Source of the DNA: Halomonas sp. SSL-5
GTDB taxonomy: Bacteria; Pseudomonadota; Gammaproteobacteria; Pseudomonadales; Halomonadaceae
Assembly (NCBI RefSeq): GCF_030708455.1
Contig: NZ_JAUYWF010000001.1
Span: 248,001-312,000 of the forward strand
Reading direction: 5' to 3'
DNA length: 64,000 nt
In this document: positions 50,043 through 61,242 of the stretch, one piece after another
Layout of the letters: the number at the start of each line of letters is the position of its first letter
How positions within the stretch are numbered: position 1 is the first letter of the stretch
The notes under the pieces: generated by a model
The model's database searches: none
What the model was told of the DNA's origin: nothing
What the model saw: only the letters and a program-made list of their open reading frames with translations
Position numbers and translations under genes: made by a program

Positions 50043-52211
50043 ATGCGGCGCATGCTGAAGCTGCCCCTTCGCCTGAGGCTGGGGGCGATCAGTGCCCTGC
50101 TGCTGTTCGCCGCCGCCCTGGTCGTGGTGGGCCTGGTGTCCTGGCGCCAGGACAGCCTGGCGGGCAGCGTCGGCGGCGATACCGTCTGGCACGCCTACAA
50201 GCTCGACCGGGATACCGTGCAGATGCGCAGCTACCTCGCCCAGCCCGATGCGGTCTTGCCTGGACTGCGGCTGCGCTTCGAGCTCTTCTACAGCCGCCTG
50301 ACCCTGATGCGCCAGGGCGATGTCACCCAGCTGATCGCCCGGATTCCCGCCGCCGTCGACCTTATCGACGAGATCGAGGCACGCATCGAGAGGCTGGACG
50401 ACGTCATCGGCGAATACGCCTCCCTCGCAGGGGAGGCTCGGGGGGAGCTGGAGCAGCGCCTGGAGGTGCTGGGTAACCGCACCGAGCGCCTGGTGATCGC
50501 CATCAATGGTTACCTGGCCGAGCGCGCGACCCACGAGCGCCGCCAGCTTCAATGGCTCTATGGCCTGCTGCTGGTGCTGATCCTCGCCATGAGCTTCGCC
50601 GCCCTGCTGGTGGCGATGATGCTGTTCCGCGAGGCGCGTGACAACGCCGCCGCCCGCCGCGACCTGGAGACCCTCAGCCACAAGCTGCAGGCCACCGCGC
50701 GGCGAGCGGAGTCGGCCAGCCGCGCCAAGTCGGAGTTCCTGGCCACGGTGAGCCACGAGATACGCACGCCCCTGAACGGGGTGATCGGCATGAGCGACCT
50801 GCTGCTGGAGGAGCCCCTCGAGGAGCACGCCCGGGAGTATGCGGCGACCATCCACGATAGCGCCAACCTGCTGCTGGGGCTGATCAACGAACTGCTGGAC
50901 TTCTCCAAGATCGAGGCCGGTCGACTCGACCTGGAATATCAGCCGCTGTCGCTGGCGGCGCTGGTGGAGGGCTCGGTGTCGATCTTCGCCGCCCGCGCCG
51001 AGTCACGCGGGATCAGGCTCGAGGCGCGGCTATCCGAGGCGCTACCCCCCTGGGTGATGGGGGATCCGGCGCGGCTGCGTCAGGTGCTGCTCAACCTGGT
51101 CTCCAATGCCGTGAAGTTCACCGCCCAGGGGCGGGTCGTCCTCGAGGCATCGCTGGAGGATGACGAGACCCTGCGGCTGGAGGTGCGTGATTCTGGCTGC
51201 GGGATTCCCGCCGAGCAGCGGGAGCGAATCTTCGAACCCTTCCGCCAGGGCGATGCCTCCACGGCACGCCGCTTCGGCGGTACCGGGCTGGGCCTGGCGA
51301 TCTCACGCCGCCTGATCGACGCCATGGGGGGCAGCATCGATATGCAGAGCGAGCCCGGCGTCGGCAGTCGCTTCTGGTGCCTGTTGCCACTGGTGCCCGC
51401 CGCCGAGCCGGCGCAGGCAGCCGCGGCGGGCCGGGTCGAGCTCGGTCAGCCCCAGGGGGCGCGACTGCTGGTGGTGGAGGACAACCCGGTCAACCAGCGG
51501 GTCGCCCAGGCGATGCTCGAGCGACTGGGCTGTCGCGTCAGCCTGGCCGAGTCCGGTGAGGCGGCACTGGCCCTGACCGAACGCCGGCACTTCGACCTGA
51601 TCTTCATGGATGTGCAGATGCCCGGCATGGATGGCCTGGAGGTGACCCGCCGGCTGCGTCGGCGTCACGGCTGGGCGGCCGGAGTGCCCATCGTGGCGAT
51701 GACCGCGGGCGGCCCGGGGGGGGAGCAGGCCCGCTGCCTGGCCGCGGGGATGAACGGTTACCTGACCAAGCCACTGCTCCAGGAGGCGCTGCTGGAGGTG
51801 CTGAGTCGTCATCTGGGGGGCGCCACCCCGGCCTCGGTGCCGGCCGTCACCATGAGCCAGGAGACGCTGGTCGATGCGTGGATCCTGGATTCGCTGCTCG
51901 ACTCCCTCGGCGAATCGGGGCTGGTGCCGATGGTGGCGCTCTACCGCGACCAGGCCGAGGCACATCTCGCCCAGCTCGACTCGGCCCTCGCGGCGGGCGA
52001 CGCCGGGGGGATGCGACATGCGGCACACCAGCTGAAGGGAGAGTCCGCGAGCCTGGGCGCGGTGAAGGTGGCGGGACTGGCGGCACGGCTAGAGCGACTG
52101 GCCGTCGAGGAGGCGCTCGCGGCGGCACGTCCCGCCCTTCAGGAGCTGCATGCCTGCCTCGCCGCCACCCTGGATTCCCTGGCCCGCCGGGCAGGAGCCG
52201 CCTCGGACTGA
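50043..52211 (+). CDS. Hybrid sensor histidine kinase with REC and HPt domains
   Basis: A 722-residue inner-membrane kinase. TM1 at about 12-34, a helical periplasmic sensor (35-170), TM2 at about 172-196, HisKA with SHEIRTPLNG (His238), HATPase with NLVSNAVKF, DSGCGIP and GGTGLGLAIS, a receiver domain with FMDVQMPGMDG (Asp523) and an HPt domain with AAHQLKGESAS (His662). A four-step phosphorelay is thus present in one chain; the final response regulator is not adjacent. Pairs by position with the periplasmic protein just upstream. Confidence 0.92.
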   Translation: MRRMLKLPLRLRLGAISALLLFAAALVVVGLVSWRQDSLAGSVGGDTVWHAYKLDRDTVQMRSYLAQPDAVLPGLRLRFELFYSRLTLMRQGDVTQLIARIPAAVDLIDEIEARIERLDDVIGEYASLAGEARGELEQRLEVLGNRTERLVIAINGYLAERATHERRQLQWLYGLLLVLILAMSFAALLVAMMLFREARDNAAARRDLETLSHKLQATARRAESASRAKSEFLATVSHEIRTPLNGVIGMSDLLLEEPLEEHAREYAATIHDSANLLLGLINELLDFSKIEAGRLDLEYQPLSLAALVEGSVSIFAARAESRGIRLEARLSEALPPWVMGDPARLRQVLLNLVSNAVKFTAQGRVVLEASLEDDETLRLEVRDSGCGIPAEQRERIFEPFRQGDASTARRFGGTGLGLAISRRLIDAMGGSIDMQSEPGVGSRFWCLLPLVPAAEPAQAAAAGRVELGQPQGARLLVVEDNPVNQRVAQAMLERLGCRVSLAESGEAALALTERRHFDLIFMDVQMPGMDGLEVTRRLRRRHGWAAGVPIVAMTAGGPGGEQARCLAAGMNGYLTKPLLQEALLEVLSRHLGGATPASVPAVTMSQETLVDAWILDSLLDSLGESGLVPMVALYRDQAEAHLAQLDSALAAGDAGGMRHAAHQLKGESASLGAVKVAGLAARLERLAVEEALAAARPALQELHACLAATLDSLARRAGAASD

Positions 52212-52280
52212 CGCCCGGGCGTTGTGGCCGCGCCGGGTGCCGACCTACACTGGCAGCCTGCCTCGCTCCCGGAGTCGATG

Positions 52281-53444
52281 ATGCGCCCCGATTCTGCCCC
52301 GCCCCCCGACGCCCCACCCCTGTGCAGCGCGGTCTCGCGGCATGCCGACCCGGCGGCCGCCGTGGCCGAGCTGGGCGAGGCGCTGTGCCATCCGGCGCTG
52401 GGCTTCGTGCTCTTCTTCTGCAGCGCCGACTATCCGCTCGAGGGGCTCTCTCGGGCGCTCACCCACACCTTCGGGCGGGTACCGGTGGTGGGGTGCACCA
52501 CCGCCGGCGAGATCAGCCCGGCGGGCTATGAGCGCGGCTGCATCGTGGCCATCGGCCTGTCGCGGGAGGCCTTCGCGGTCGCAAGCGCCCCGGTGCTGGA
52601 CCTGGATCGTTTCGATCTTCTCGCGGCCCAGCGGCTGGTGGATGGCCTGCTGGAGGAGTGTCGCGACGTGGTGCCGGACGGCGCGGGACGCTTCGCCCTG
52701 ACCCTGCTCGACGGCCTCTCCAGTCGCGAGGAGCAGGTGCTGGCCACCCTGGAGGCGGCGCTGGGGCGTATTCCCGGCTTCGGCGGCTCCGCCGGTGACG
52801 ACAACCGCCTGACGCGCACCCACGTCTATGCCGAGGGGCGCTTCCACTCCCGGGCGGCGGTGGTGGTGATGGTGGCGACGCGGCTGCCCTTCGAGGTCTT
52901 CACCACCCACCACCTGCAGCCGCTGGACCACAAGCTGGTGGTCACCCGCGCGGACAGCGAGACGCGCCGGGTGCTCGAGCTCAATGCGCTACCCGCGGCC
53001 GAGGAGTATGCGCGGTTGGTGGGGGTGCCGGTGGCGGCGCTGGATGCCGAGGCCTTCGCCCTGCACCCGCTGGCGGTGCGCATCGCCGACGCCCACTACG
53101 TGCGGTCGGTACAGCGGGTCAATCCCGATGGCAGCCTGAGCTTCTACTGCGCCGTGGAGACCGGTATCGTGCTCACCGCCATGCGTCCCACGCCGATGCT
53201 CGAACAGCTCGAGTCGGTCCTCGATGGCCTGGCGCAGCGCCTCGGCGAGCCGGCCCTGGTGATCGGCTGCGACTGCTTCCTGCGCCGCCTCGAGATCGAG
53301 GCACGGGGAGACCTGGCGACCGCCTCGCGGCTGCTGGCGCGCTCCCGGGTCATCGGTTTCAACACCTACGGCGAGCAGCACCATGGCATGCACCTCAACC
53401 AGACCTTCACCGGAGTGGCCATTGGATCCGCGTCGCGCCCCTGA
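52281..53444 (+). CDS. nosP: FIST-domain sensor protein, NosP-like
   Basis: A 387-residue cytosolic protein with FIST N (about 30-225: FCSADYPLEGLSRALTHTFGRVPVVGCTTAGEI) and FIST C (about 235-375: NPDGSLSFYCAVETG ... [24 protein letters not shown]) domains. In Pseudomonas, NosP binds haem, senses nitric oxide and inhibits the co-encoded kinase NahK; here the next gene is a NahK-like kinase that overlaps it, which supports the same role. The ATG at 52281 has GGAG at 6 nt; another ATG three bases earlier is too close to it. Confidence 0.82.
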   Translation: MRPDSAPPPDAPPLCSAVSRHADPAAAVAELGEALCHPALGFVLFFCSADYPLEGLSRALTHTFGRVPVVGCTTAGEISPAGYERGCIVAIGLSREAFAVASAPVLDLDRFDLLAAQRLVDGLLEECRDVVPDGAGRFALTLLDGLSSREEQVLATLEAALGRIPGFGGSAGDDNRLTRTHVYAEGRFHSRAAVVVMVATRLPFEVFTTHHLQPLDHKLVVTRADSETRRVLELNALPAAEEYARLVGVPVAALDAEAFALHPLAVRIADAHYVRSVQRVNPDGSLSFYCAVETGIVLTAMRPTPMLEQLESVLDGLAQRLGEPALVIGCDCFLRRLEIEARGDLATASRLLARSRVIGFNTYGEQHHGMHLNQTFTGVAIGSASRP

Positions 53445-54762
53445 GCCCTCCGCCTCGCCCCAGGCGCTGGCCGAGGAGAACGCACGCCTGCGACGCATCT
53501 GTGCCGCCCTGATCGAGCGGGTGGAGTCGGGTGGCGTGCCCCACGGGGGGCCCTATGGCGCCTTCGAGCACTCGGTGCTGCTCGCCGAACAGGTGCGTGA
53601 GCGCACCGAGACGCTGCAGCGTACCCTGGCCGCCCTGGAGCGCTCCCGGGCCGATGCCGAGGCGGCCAACCTCTCCAAGACCCGATTCCTCGCCGCGGTG
53701 AGCCACGACCTGCTGCAGCCGCTCAACGCGGCCCGGCTCTTCGCCAGCGCCCTGGAGGGGCACCGCCTGCCCGACGAGTCGCACCGCCTGGTAGGCAGCA
53801 TCAACCGCTCGCTCAAGGACGTCGAGGCGCTGATCGGTAGCCTGGTGGACATCTCGCGGCTCGATGCCGGGGTGCTGCGGCCCGATGTGACCAGCTTTCC
53901 CGCCGAGGAGCTGCTCGGGGTGCTGGCCGAGGAGTATCGCCAGGTGGCCGCCAGCCGGGGGCTCGAGCTGCGCCATGTGCCGAGCCGCGCGGTGATCACC
54001 TCCGACCTGGCGCTGCTGGCGCGGGTGGTGCGCAACTTCCTGAGCAACGCCATTCGCTATACCCGCCACGGGCGCATCCTGCTCGGCTGTCGGCGGCGTG
54101 GTGAGGGGCTGGAGATCATGGTCGGGGATACCGGTCCGGGCATCGCCCCGGCCCAGCAGCGCGTGATCTTCGATGAATTCCATCGGCTCGGTGCCGGCGG
54201 GGAGGGCGACGACCGCGGCCTCGGGCTGGGCCTGGCGATCGTCGAGCGCATCAGTGGCATGCTGGGCCATCCGCTGGGCCTGGCCTCGCGCCCGGGCCAG
54301 GGGTCGCTGTTCTCGGTGCGGGTGCCCTACGGCATCGCACCGGCCACTCCCCGGGCGGTGGGGCATGAGGCGCCCGGGCCCCTGGCGGGCGCACGTGTCT
54401 GGGTGATCGACAACGATGCCGATATCCGCGACGGCATGGCCGCCCTGCTGGGCGGCTGGGGATGCCGGGTGGCAGGCGCCGCCTCCCCGCATGGGCTGGC
54501 CGGCGCGCCGCCGGAGGTGCTGCTGGTGGACTATCACCTCGGCGAGGGGCAACCGGATGGTCTGGCGGTGGCCGGTCGGCTGAGGCGGCGCTATCCGGGG
54601 CTTCCGGTGGTGGTGATCACCGCCAACCATGACGCGGCCCTCAAGGCCCGCATCCGCGAGGCGGGCTACGCCTGCCTGCATAAGCCGCTCAAGCCGCTGC
54701 GGCTGAGGGTGTTGCTGGCCACGCTGCTGGAGGCTCAGCGCCCCCGTCGCGCGGCCAGGTAG
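53422..54762 (+). CDS. nahK: Soluble hybrid histidine kinase, NahK/ErcS'-like
   Basis: About 446 residues: N-terminal coiled coil (13-85), HisKA with [14 protein letters not shown] (His95), HATPase with [18 protein letters not shown] and [12 protein letters not shown], and a C-terminal receiver with [15 protein letters not shown]. No membrane segment, so it depends on a partner sensor such as NosP. I favour a TTG start at 53422 with CGGAG 6 nt upstream, inside the end of nosP; an in-frame ATG at 53383 lacks a ribosome site. Its 3' end overlaps the convergent regulator gene by 28 nt. Confidence 0.82.
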   Translation: MDPRRAPEPSASPQALAEENARLRRICAALIERVESGGVPHGGPYGAFEHSVLLAEQVRERTETLQRTLAALERSRADAEAANLSKTRFLAAVSHDLLQPLNAARLFASALEGHRLPDESHRLVGSINRSLKDVEALIGSLVDISRLDAGVLRPDVTSFPAEELLGVLAEEYRQVAASRGLELRHVPSRAVITSDLALLARVVRNFLSNAIRYTRHGRILLGCRRRGEGLEIMVGDTGPGIAPAQQRVIFDEFHRLGAGGEGDDRGLGLGLAIVERISGMLGHPLGLASRPGQGSLFSVRVPYGIAPATPRAVGHEAPGPLAGARVWVIDNDADIRDGMAALLGGWGCRVAGAASPHGLAGAPPEVLLVDYHLGEGQPDGLAVAGRLRRRYPGLPVVVITANHDAALKARIREAGYACLHKPLKPLRLRVLLATLLEAQRPRRAAR

Positions 54763-55406
54763 GCGGCCAGGTCGAGTTCCCCGGCGAGCAGCACCGCCTG
54801 GACGCGGCTGGTGACGCCGAGGCGGCGCAGGATCGCCGAGACGTGGGTCTTCACCGTGGTCTCGGCGATACCCAGCTTGCGGGCGATGCCCTTGTTGGAG
54901 GCGCCATGGCCGAGAGCCTCCAGTACCTCGAGCTGCTTGTCGGTGAGCCTCGTCAGGCGATCGTCGAGGGGCGCCGGCGACGAATCGGGCCTGGCGGGCG
55001 GCGGGCGGCGCATCACCTGGGGCGGCAGGTAGAGGTGGCCCTCCAGGATGCGCTCCAGCGCGGCCAGCAGGTCATCGCGGGGCGTCGACTTGGGGATGTA
55101 GCCCACCGCCCCGAGGTCGATGGCCTCGAGCACCGTGCGCCGATCCTGTTCGGCGGAGAGGATCGCCACCGGCAGGGCGGGCAGGGCATCGCGCAGCCGC
55201 GCCAGGCCATCGAGCCCGGCGGCGTCGGGCAGCCCCAGGTCGAGCAGCAGCAGGTCGAGGCTCGCCTCGTGGCGCCGTGCCTCGCGCATGGCCTGGGCCA
55301 GGCTGTCGGCCTCCAGCAGGGTGCTGTCGGGCAGGCCGGCGGCGATCACCGCGGCGATGGCCTCGCGAAACAGCGGATGGTCGTCGGCGACCATCAGGGT
55401 GGTCAT
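54735..55406 (-). CDS. erbR: LuxR-type response regulator, ErbR/AgmR-like
   Basis: A 223-residue NarL/FixJ regulator: receiver domain with acidic ADDH, phospho-acceptor Asp56 in [14 protein letters not shown] and Lys in [11 protein letters not shown]; LuxR HTH (about 155-200) with [28 protein letters not shown]. In pseudomonads ErbR/AgmR lies beside nahK and controls alcohol-oxidation genes including exaC. Divergent here from exaC, separated by 135 bp that include a GCCCTCCT/AGGAGGGC hairpin. Confidence 0.85.
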   Translation of the reverse strand: MTTLMVADDHPLFREAIAAVIAAGLPDSTLLEADSLAQAMREARRHEASLDLLLLDLGLPDAAGLDGLARLRDALPALPVAILSAEQDRRTVLEAIDLGAVGYIPKSTPRDDLLAALERILEGHLYLPPQVMRRPPPARPDSSPAPLDDRLTRLTDKQLEVLEALGHGASNKGIARKLGIAETTVKTHVSAILRRLGVTSRVQAVLLAGELDLAAYLAARRGR

Positions 55407-55541
55407 GGTGCTCTCCTTATCCCGGCCCTCCTACCAAGGAAGGAGGGCATCTCCTGCCACCGGAGTATGTCCCAGATCGTGATGACGACCAAGACTGACA
55501 GGGCACAGCCTCATATAACGACAACATTCAGGAGCCATGCC

Positions 55542-57062
<1,521 letters not shown>

Positions 57063-57093
57063 GCGGCGACGTTTCGTCGTTACTCGGCAGCAG

Positions 57094-57122
57094 AAGGGCG
57101 CGACGCGAGTCGCGCCCTTTTT
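57094..57122 (+). terminator. Rho-independent terminator after exaC
   Basis: Stem AAGGGCGCGAC / GTCGCGCCCTT with loop GCGA, running into five T (57118-57122). Confidence 0.92.
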
Positions 57123-57188
57123 GTCACGCCGCTACACCTTCCGGCCGCTTTGCGTCATCATCTCCCGCCCGATTCACGCGGAGAGCGC

Positions 57189-57818
57189 ATGGCGATGATC
57201 GATCTCGAGGCCCCCGACCTCCACCAGCAGCGGCTGCAGCGCGTGGCCTCGCTGATCCGTGACAGTGGTGCGCGACGCGTGCTCGACCTGGGGTGCGGCT
57301 CCGGCGGGCTGCTGCAGTACCTGCTGCGCGATACCCGGTTCGAGCGGATGGTGGGCCTGGAGCTCTCCGGTGAGTTGCTGGCCCAGGCCAAGCTGCGCCT
57401 GGAGGATCTGCCTGCCGCCCGGGCGGGGCGCCTCGAGCTGGTCTGCGGTTCCTATGCCGACCCCCATCCGACGCTGGCCGGTTTCGAGGCCGCGGCCATG
57501 GTGGAGACCATCGAGCATGTTCCTCCCGAGGCGCTTTCCCGGGTCGAGCGCGCGGTCTTCGCCGGTCTGCGGCCTCGCTTCCTGGTGATGACCACCCCCA
57601 ACCACGAATACAACCCGCTCTATGACATGGGCCCGGGGGAGTTTCGCGACCCCGACCACCGGTTCGAGTGGGACCGGGCGCGCTTTCGCCACTGGAGCCA
57701 GGGCGTGGCGCGCCGCAACGGCTACCGCGTGCGCTTCTCCGGGGTCGGCGAGATGCACGCCCACCTCGGCCAGCCGACCCAGCTGGCGTGTTTCAGCCGT
57801 GAGGCGAGCGGCTCGTGA
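57189..57818 (+). CDS. Stand-alone Hen1-type RNA 2'-O-methyltransferase
   Basis: A 209-residue SAM-dependent methyltransferase. SAM motif VLDLGCGSGG (31-40). The Hen1 signature is present: ETIEH (Glu106, Glu109, His110) and DHRFEW (His157) give the four Mn2+ ligands, with TTPNHEYN between them. Bacterial Hen1 normally methylates the 3'-terminal ribose of repaired RNA and is encoded with the Pnkp kinase-phosphatase-ligase; no Pnkp gene is nearby, and the usual N-terminal Hen1 domain is missing. CGGAG precedes the ATG. Confidence 0.8.
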   Translation: MAMIDLEAPDLHQQRLQRVASLIRDSGARRVLDLGCGSGGLLQYLLRDTRFERMVGLELSGELLAQAKLRLEDLPAARAGRLELVCGSYADPHPTLAGFEAAAMVETIEHVPPEALSRVERAVFAGLRPRFLVMTTPNHEYNPLYDMGPGEFRDPDHRFEWDRARFRHWSQGVARRNGYRVRFSGVGEMHAHLGQPTQLACFSREASGS

Positions 57819-57842
57819 TGCCGCCTCTGCCCACTGGCAGGG

Positions 57843-59594
57843 CTATCCACGGTTTCCAGAGGGAGTCGCCAGCCAGCGCCTGGCCAGGTGCAGGGCGCGG
57901 GCCTGGTCGGCCACTACGGCCAGACGGCCGGGCTCGCGACGAAGCCCTGCACGACGCAGCTTGAGCACCAGCCGCGGGGGTAGCCCGATGAACACCACGC
58001 CGATATGGCGCTCGTGCAGCTCGTCGGCGAGGGTCTGCAGGGCGACGATGGCGGTGGCATCGAGGCTCGGCACATCGTGCATGTCGAGCAGCATCACACG
58101 GATATCCGGGTCGACCACCTGCAGCGACGAGACGGCCTTCTCGGCGGCGCCGAAGAACAGCGGGCCATCGATATCATAGAGGGCGACGCCGTGTGGCAGG
58201 TCGTGGGGAAGGTGCCGATCCTCCTCGTCCAGCCGTCGGGTCTGGGTGACCTCGGCCATGCGGCGAATGAACAGTGCCGCCGCCAGGGCCATGCCCACCG
58301 CCACCGCCAGCACCATGTCGAACACCACCGTCAGCGCGAAGCAGATCACCAGGATGGCGGCATCGCTCGCCGGGGCACTCTTCAGGGTGTGCAGGAAGTG
58401 GCGGGCCTCGCTCATGTTCCAGGCGATGATGAACAGCAGGGCCGCCAGTGCCGCCATGGGCACCAGGGCCAGCACACCCGCCAGCAGCACCACCGCCAGC
58501 AGCACCACCAGGGCATGGACCACGGCGGCCACCGGCGAGACGGCGCCGCTGCGGATATTGGTGGCGGTGCGCGCGAGTGCCGCGGTGGCGGTGATGCCCC
58601 CGAAGAAGGGCGCGGCGATGTTGCCCAGTCCCTGGCCCAGCAGCTCGGCGTTGGGGTCGTGGCGGGTGCGGGTGAGTCCGTCGGCCACTACCGCACAGAG
58701 CAGCGACTCGATGGCGCCCAGCATGGCGATGGCCAGTGCCGGGCCCAGCAGCTCACGGATCAGAGCGAAGTCCACCACCAGCGGCGCGCCGTCCGGCCCG
58801 GGCAGCTGCCAGGGCAGCATCAGGCTCGGCGCGAAGGGCGGGATGCCACTGCCGCTTTCCCCCTGCAGGCTCCAGCTGAAGCGCGAGGCGATGGTGTCGA
58901 CCTCGATGCCCAGCGGGGTGACCGCCAGGGCCGCCAGGGTGCCCACGGCGAGGCCTACCAGCGGCGCGGGGACCGGCAGGCGCAGGCGCGGCCAGAGGAT
59001 CAGGGTGGCCAGGGTGACCATGCCGACCCCCAGCTCCGCCGGGTCGAGTCCCGGCAGCGCCCGGGCGATGGTGGCGGCATTGCCCAGGGTGCCTTCGCCC
59101 AGCTCCACCTCCAGGCCGAGGAAGTCGGGCAGCTGCAGCAGCGCGATCACCACGGCGATACCGGCGGTAAAGCCGAGCACCACGGGATAGGGCACGAACT
59201 GGATCAGGCTGCCCAGGCGGGCCAGTCCCATGGCCACCAGGATCAATCCGGCCATCAGGGTGGCGATCAGCAGGCCGCCGATGCCGTGGCTGGCGACGAT
59301 GGGGAACAGGATGACCACGAAGGCGGCGGTGGGGCCGGAGACATTGAAGCGTGAGCCACCGGTGAGGGCGATGATGGCCCCGGCGACGATGGCGGTATAG
59401 AGGCCGTGCTGAGGCGGCACGCCGGTGGCGATGGCCAGGGCCATGGAGAGCGGTACCGCGACGATGCCGATGGTCAGCCCGGCGAGCAGGTCGCGACGCA
59501 ACTCGGCAAGTCCGTATCCCCGGCGCCAGGCGGCGACCAGGGCACTGCCGGGCAGCGGGAGGCGATAGCCGGTACCATCGGAGGCGCGGGACAT
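57843..59594 (-). CDS. SulP-family anion transporter with STAS domain
   Basis: A 583-residue transporter: about 12-14 helices (residues 30-430) with GIVAVPLSMALAIATGVPPQHGLYTAI (SulP signature) and FGGITATAALARTATNIRSGA, followed by a C-terminal STAS domain (about 450-555, with LLDMHDVPSLDATAIVAL). Substrate could be sulfate, bicarbonate or C4-dicarboxylates (it resembles DauA). AAGGAG precedes the ATG. No carbonic anhydrase or sulfate gene is adjacent. Confidence 0.88.
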   Translation of the reverse strand: MSRASDGTGYRLPLPGSALVAAWRRGYGLAELRRDLLAGLTIGIVAVPLSMALAIATGVPPQHGLYTAIVAGAIIALTGGSRFNVSGPTAAFVVILFPIVASHGIGGLLIATLMAGLILVAMGLARLGSLIQFVPYPVVLGFTAGIAVVIALLQLPDFLGLEVELGEGTLGNAATIARALPGLDPAELGVGMVTLATLILWPRLRLPVPAPLVGLAVGTLAALAVTPLGIEVDTIASRFSWSLQGESGSGIPPFAPSLMLPWQLPGPDGAPLVVDFALIRELLGPALAIAMLGAIESLLCAVVADGLTRTRHDPNAELLGQGLGNIAAPFFGGITATAALARTATNIRSGAVSPVAAVVHALVVLLAVVLLAGVLALVPMAALAALLFIIAWNMSEARHFLHTLKSAPASDAAILVICFALTVVFDMVLAVAVGMALAAALFIRRMAEVTQTRRLDEEDRHLPHDLPHGVALYDIDGPLFFGAAEKAVSSLQVVDPDIRVMLLDMHDVPSLDATAIVALQTLADELHERHIGVVFIGLPPRLVLKLRRAGLRREPGRLAVVADQARALHLARRWLATPSGNRG

Positions 59595-59696
59595 GACAAC
59601 TCCTTTGCTTGCTAAAGAGCGGGAGGTGTTACGTTACGCCTACGTGTTGCGATGCCGCAAGGCGCCTTATGTCGCAGGCCGGCTCTGCCCAGTACG

Positions 59697-59725
59697 ACGA
59701 CGCCCGGCACGTGGCCGGGCGTCGT
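59697..59725 (-). terminator. Terminator of the Spy-like gene
   Basis: A perfect 12-bp stem ACGACGCCCGGC / GCCGGGCGTCGT with a 5-nt loop, between the Spy-like gene end and the SulP gene start on the minus strand. Confidence 0.65.
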
Positions 59726-59748
59726 GGTGGCGTCAGTCACCGGGCGAG

Positions 59749-60423
59749 TCAGTCGTTGCCGTTGCTCTTGCCGGCGCGGGAGCCGTCGCCCTTGCCGAAG
59801 GCCTTGCGGGCGGCCTGCTGCATCTCCTCGATCTGCTCCTCGGAAAGCAGCTCGGCCAGCGCCGCCTGGTGCTCGTCGCGCAGCGCCTGGTAGGCCTCGC
59901 GGCGCTCCTCGCGGGAGTCGAAGTCGCGGCTGCGCAGCTCGGCCATGTCGGCATAGTGGGACTGGCGCAGCTCACCCAGGGCGTCTCGCTCTTCGTCGGA
60001 GAGGTCCCAGCCATCGACCATCTCGGTCATGCGCTGCTGCAGGGCCTTGGCGTGATGCTGCCGTTTCGCGTCGCGATACTCCTCGCGCATCTCCCGGCGG
60101 GCCTCGTCGAGGGCGGCCTGCTGGTCATCGCTGAGCAGTTCATCGACGCGGTCGCGATGCTCCTCGCGCAGATCGGCCATCGCCTGGCGATGCTCGCGGT
60201 AGGCGTTTTCCAGCGCCTCGCGGGTCTCGGCATCGAGGTCGGCACGCTCGAAGAGGGCCGCACGCTTCTCGGCGTAGCGCTCGGCGCGGGCCTCCTGCCA
60301 CTGCTGGCGCTGCTCGGCACGTTCGCTGTCGCCGGGGGCGGCGGTGGCCGAAAGCGCCAGGGGGGCGATGGCCATGGCGAGCAGGGCGGGGGCCAGGATC
60401 CGGCGAGAGAGTCGGGTCTGCAT
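59749..60423 (-). CDS. Periplasmic Spy/CpxP-like protein
   Basis: A 224-residue exported protein: signal peptide ending ALSATAA-PGDSER, then a highly charged all-helical region with LTxxQ-like repeats (LSDDQQAALDEARREM, LSDEERDALGELRQ, LSEEQIEEMQQAARK). Spy and CpxP are periplasmic chaperones of the envelope stress response. It is longer than Spy (161) and has an extra helical repeat. The ATG at 60423 (AGGAG) is chosen over an upstream GTG. Placed next to a BaeSR-like pair, the system that induces spy in E. coli. Confidence 0.8.
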   Translation of the reverse strand: MQTRLSRRILAPALLAMAIAPLALSATAAPGDSERAEQRQQWQEARAERYAEKRAALFERADLDAETREALENAYREHRQAMADLREEHRDRVDELLSDDQQAALDEARREMREEYRDAKRQHHAKALQQRMTEMVDGWDLSDEERDALGELRQSHYADMAELRSRDFDSREERREAYQALRDEHQAALAELLSEEQIEEMQQAARKAFGKGDGSRAGKSNGND

Positions 60424-60528
60424 GGAGAAGCTCCTGTTGTTCACAAGTGTTGTTCACGAGTTGACGACTGTCACTCTGCGCCGCCGGCGTGCAAGGTCGG
60501 TGCAGCGACGGTGCAACGATGGTGCAGT

Positions 60529-61242
60529 TCACTCCTCGGGCTGGTACTTGTAGCCGACCCCGTACACGGAGCGGATCACCTCGCGCTCCGGCCAGGTCTC
60601 GGCGATCTTGCGGCGCAGCTTCTTGACGTGGCTGTCCACGGTTCGCTCGGAGACGATGCGGTGGTCGCGGTACATATGGTCCATCAGCTGGTCGCGGGAG
60701 AAGATCCGCCCCGGGGCGTGCATCATCACCTTGAGCAGCTGGAACTCCACGGCGGTGAGGCTCAGGTCGCGGCCGTCGGCCAGGGCGCGCCAGCCCTCCT
60801 CGTCCAGCACCAGGTCGCTGACGGCGGCGTCGGGTTCGCTGGCCAGCTGGCTGCGACGCAGCACCGCCTTGACCCTGGCCACCACCTCCCGGGGACTGAA
60901 CGGCTTGCAGATATAGTCATCGGCGCCCAGTTCGAGGCCCAGCAGGCGGTCGACCTCCTCGACCCGGGCGGTGAGCATGATCACCGCCAGGGCCGGCCAA
61001 CGCTGGCGGATCTCGCGGCATAGGGTGAGGCCGTCGGTGCCGGGCAGCATCAGGTCGAGCAGCACCAGCGCCGGTCCCTCCCCGGCCTGGCGGGTCTCCT
61101 CCAGCCACGGCAGCACGCGGTCACCGTGATCCAGGTGATGGGGCTCGAAGCCGCTGCCGGCCAGGTAGTCGGCCACCAGCCGGGCGATCTTGGGTTCATC
61201 CTCGACGATCAGGATGCGCTGGGGGTGCTCGGCCTGGGTCAT
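60529..61242 (-). CDS. baeR: OmpR-family response regulator, BaeR-like
   Basis: A 237-residue regulator: receiver domain with IVEDEPKIARLVADYL, phospho-acceptor Asp63 in LLDLMLPGTDGL, Lys in ADDYICKPFSPREVV; winged-helix domain with LTAVEFQLLKVMM and RIVSERTVDSHVKKLRRKI. The last stretch is very like BaeR. Overlaps the kinase gene by ATGA. Probably controls the envelope-stress genes beside it. Confidence 0.85.
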   Translation of the reverse strand: MTQAEHPQRILIVEDEPKIARLVADYLAGSGFEPHHLDHGDRVLPWLEETRQAGEGPALVLLDLMLPGTDGLTLCREIRQRWPALAVIMLTARVEEVDRLLGLELGADDYICKPFSPREVVARVKAVLRRSQLASEPDAAVSDLVLDEEGWRALADGRDLSLTAVEFQLLKVMMHAPGRIFSRDQLMDHMYRDHRIVSERTVDSHVKKLRRKIAETWPEREVIRSVYGVGYKYQPEE

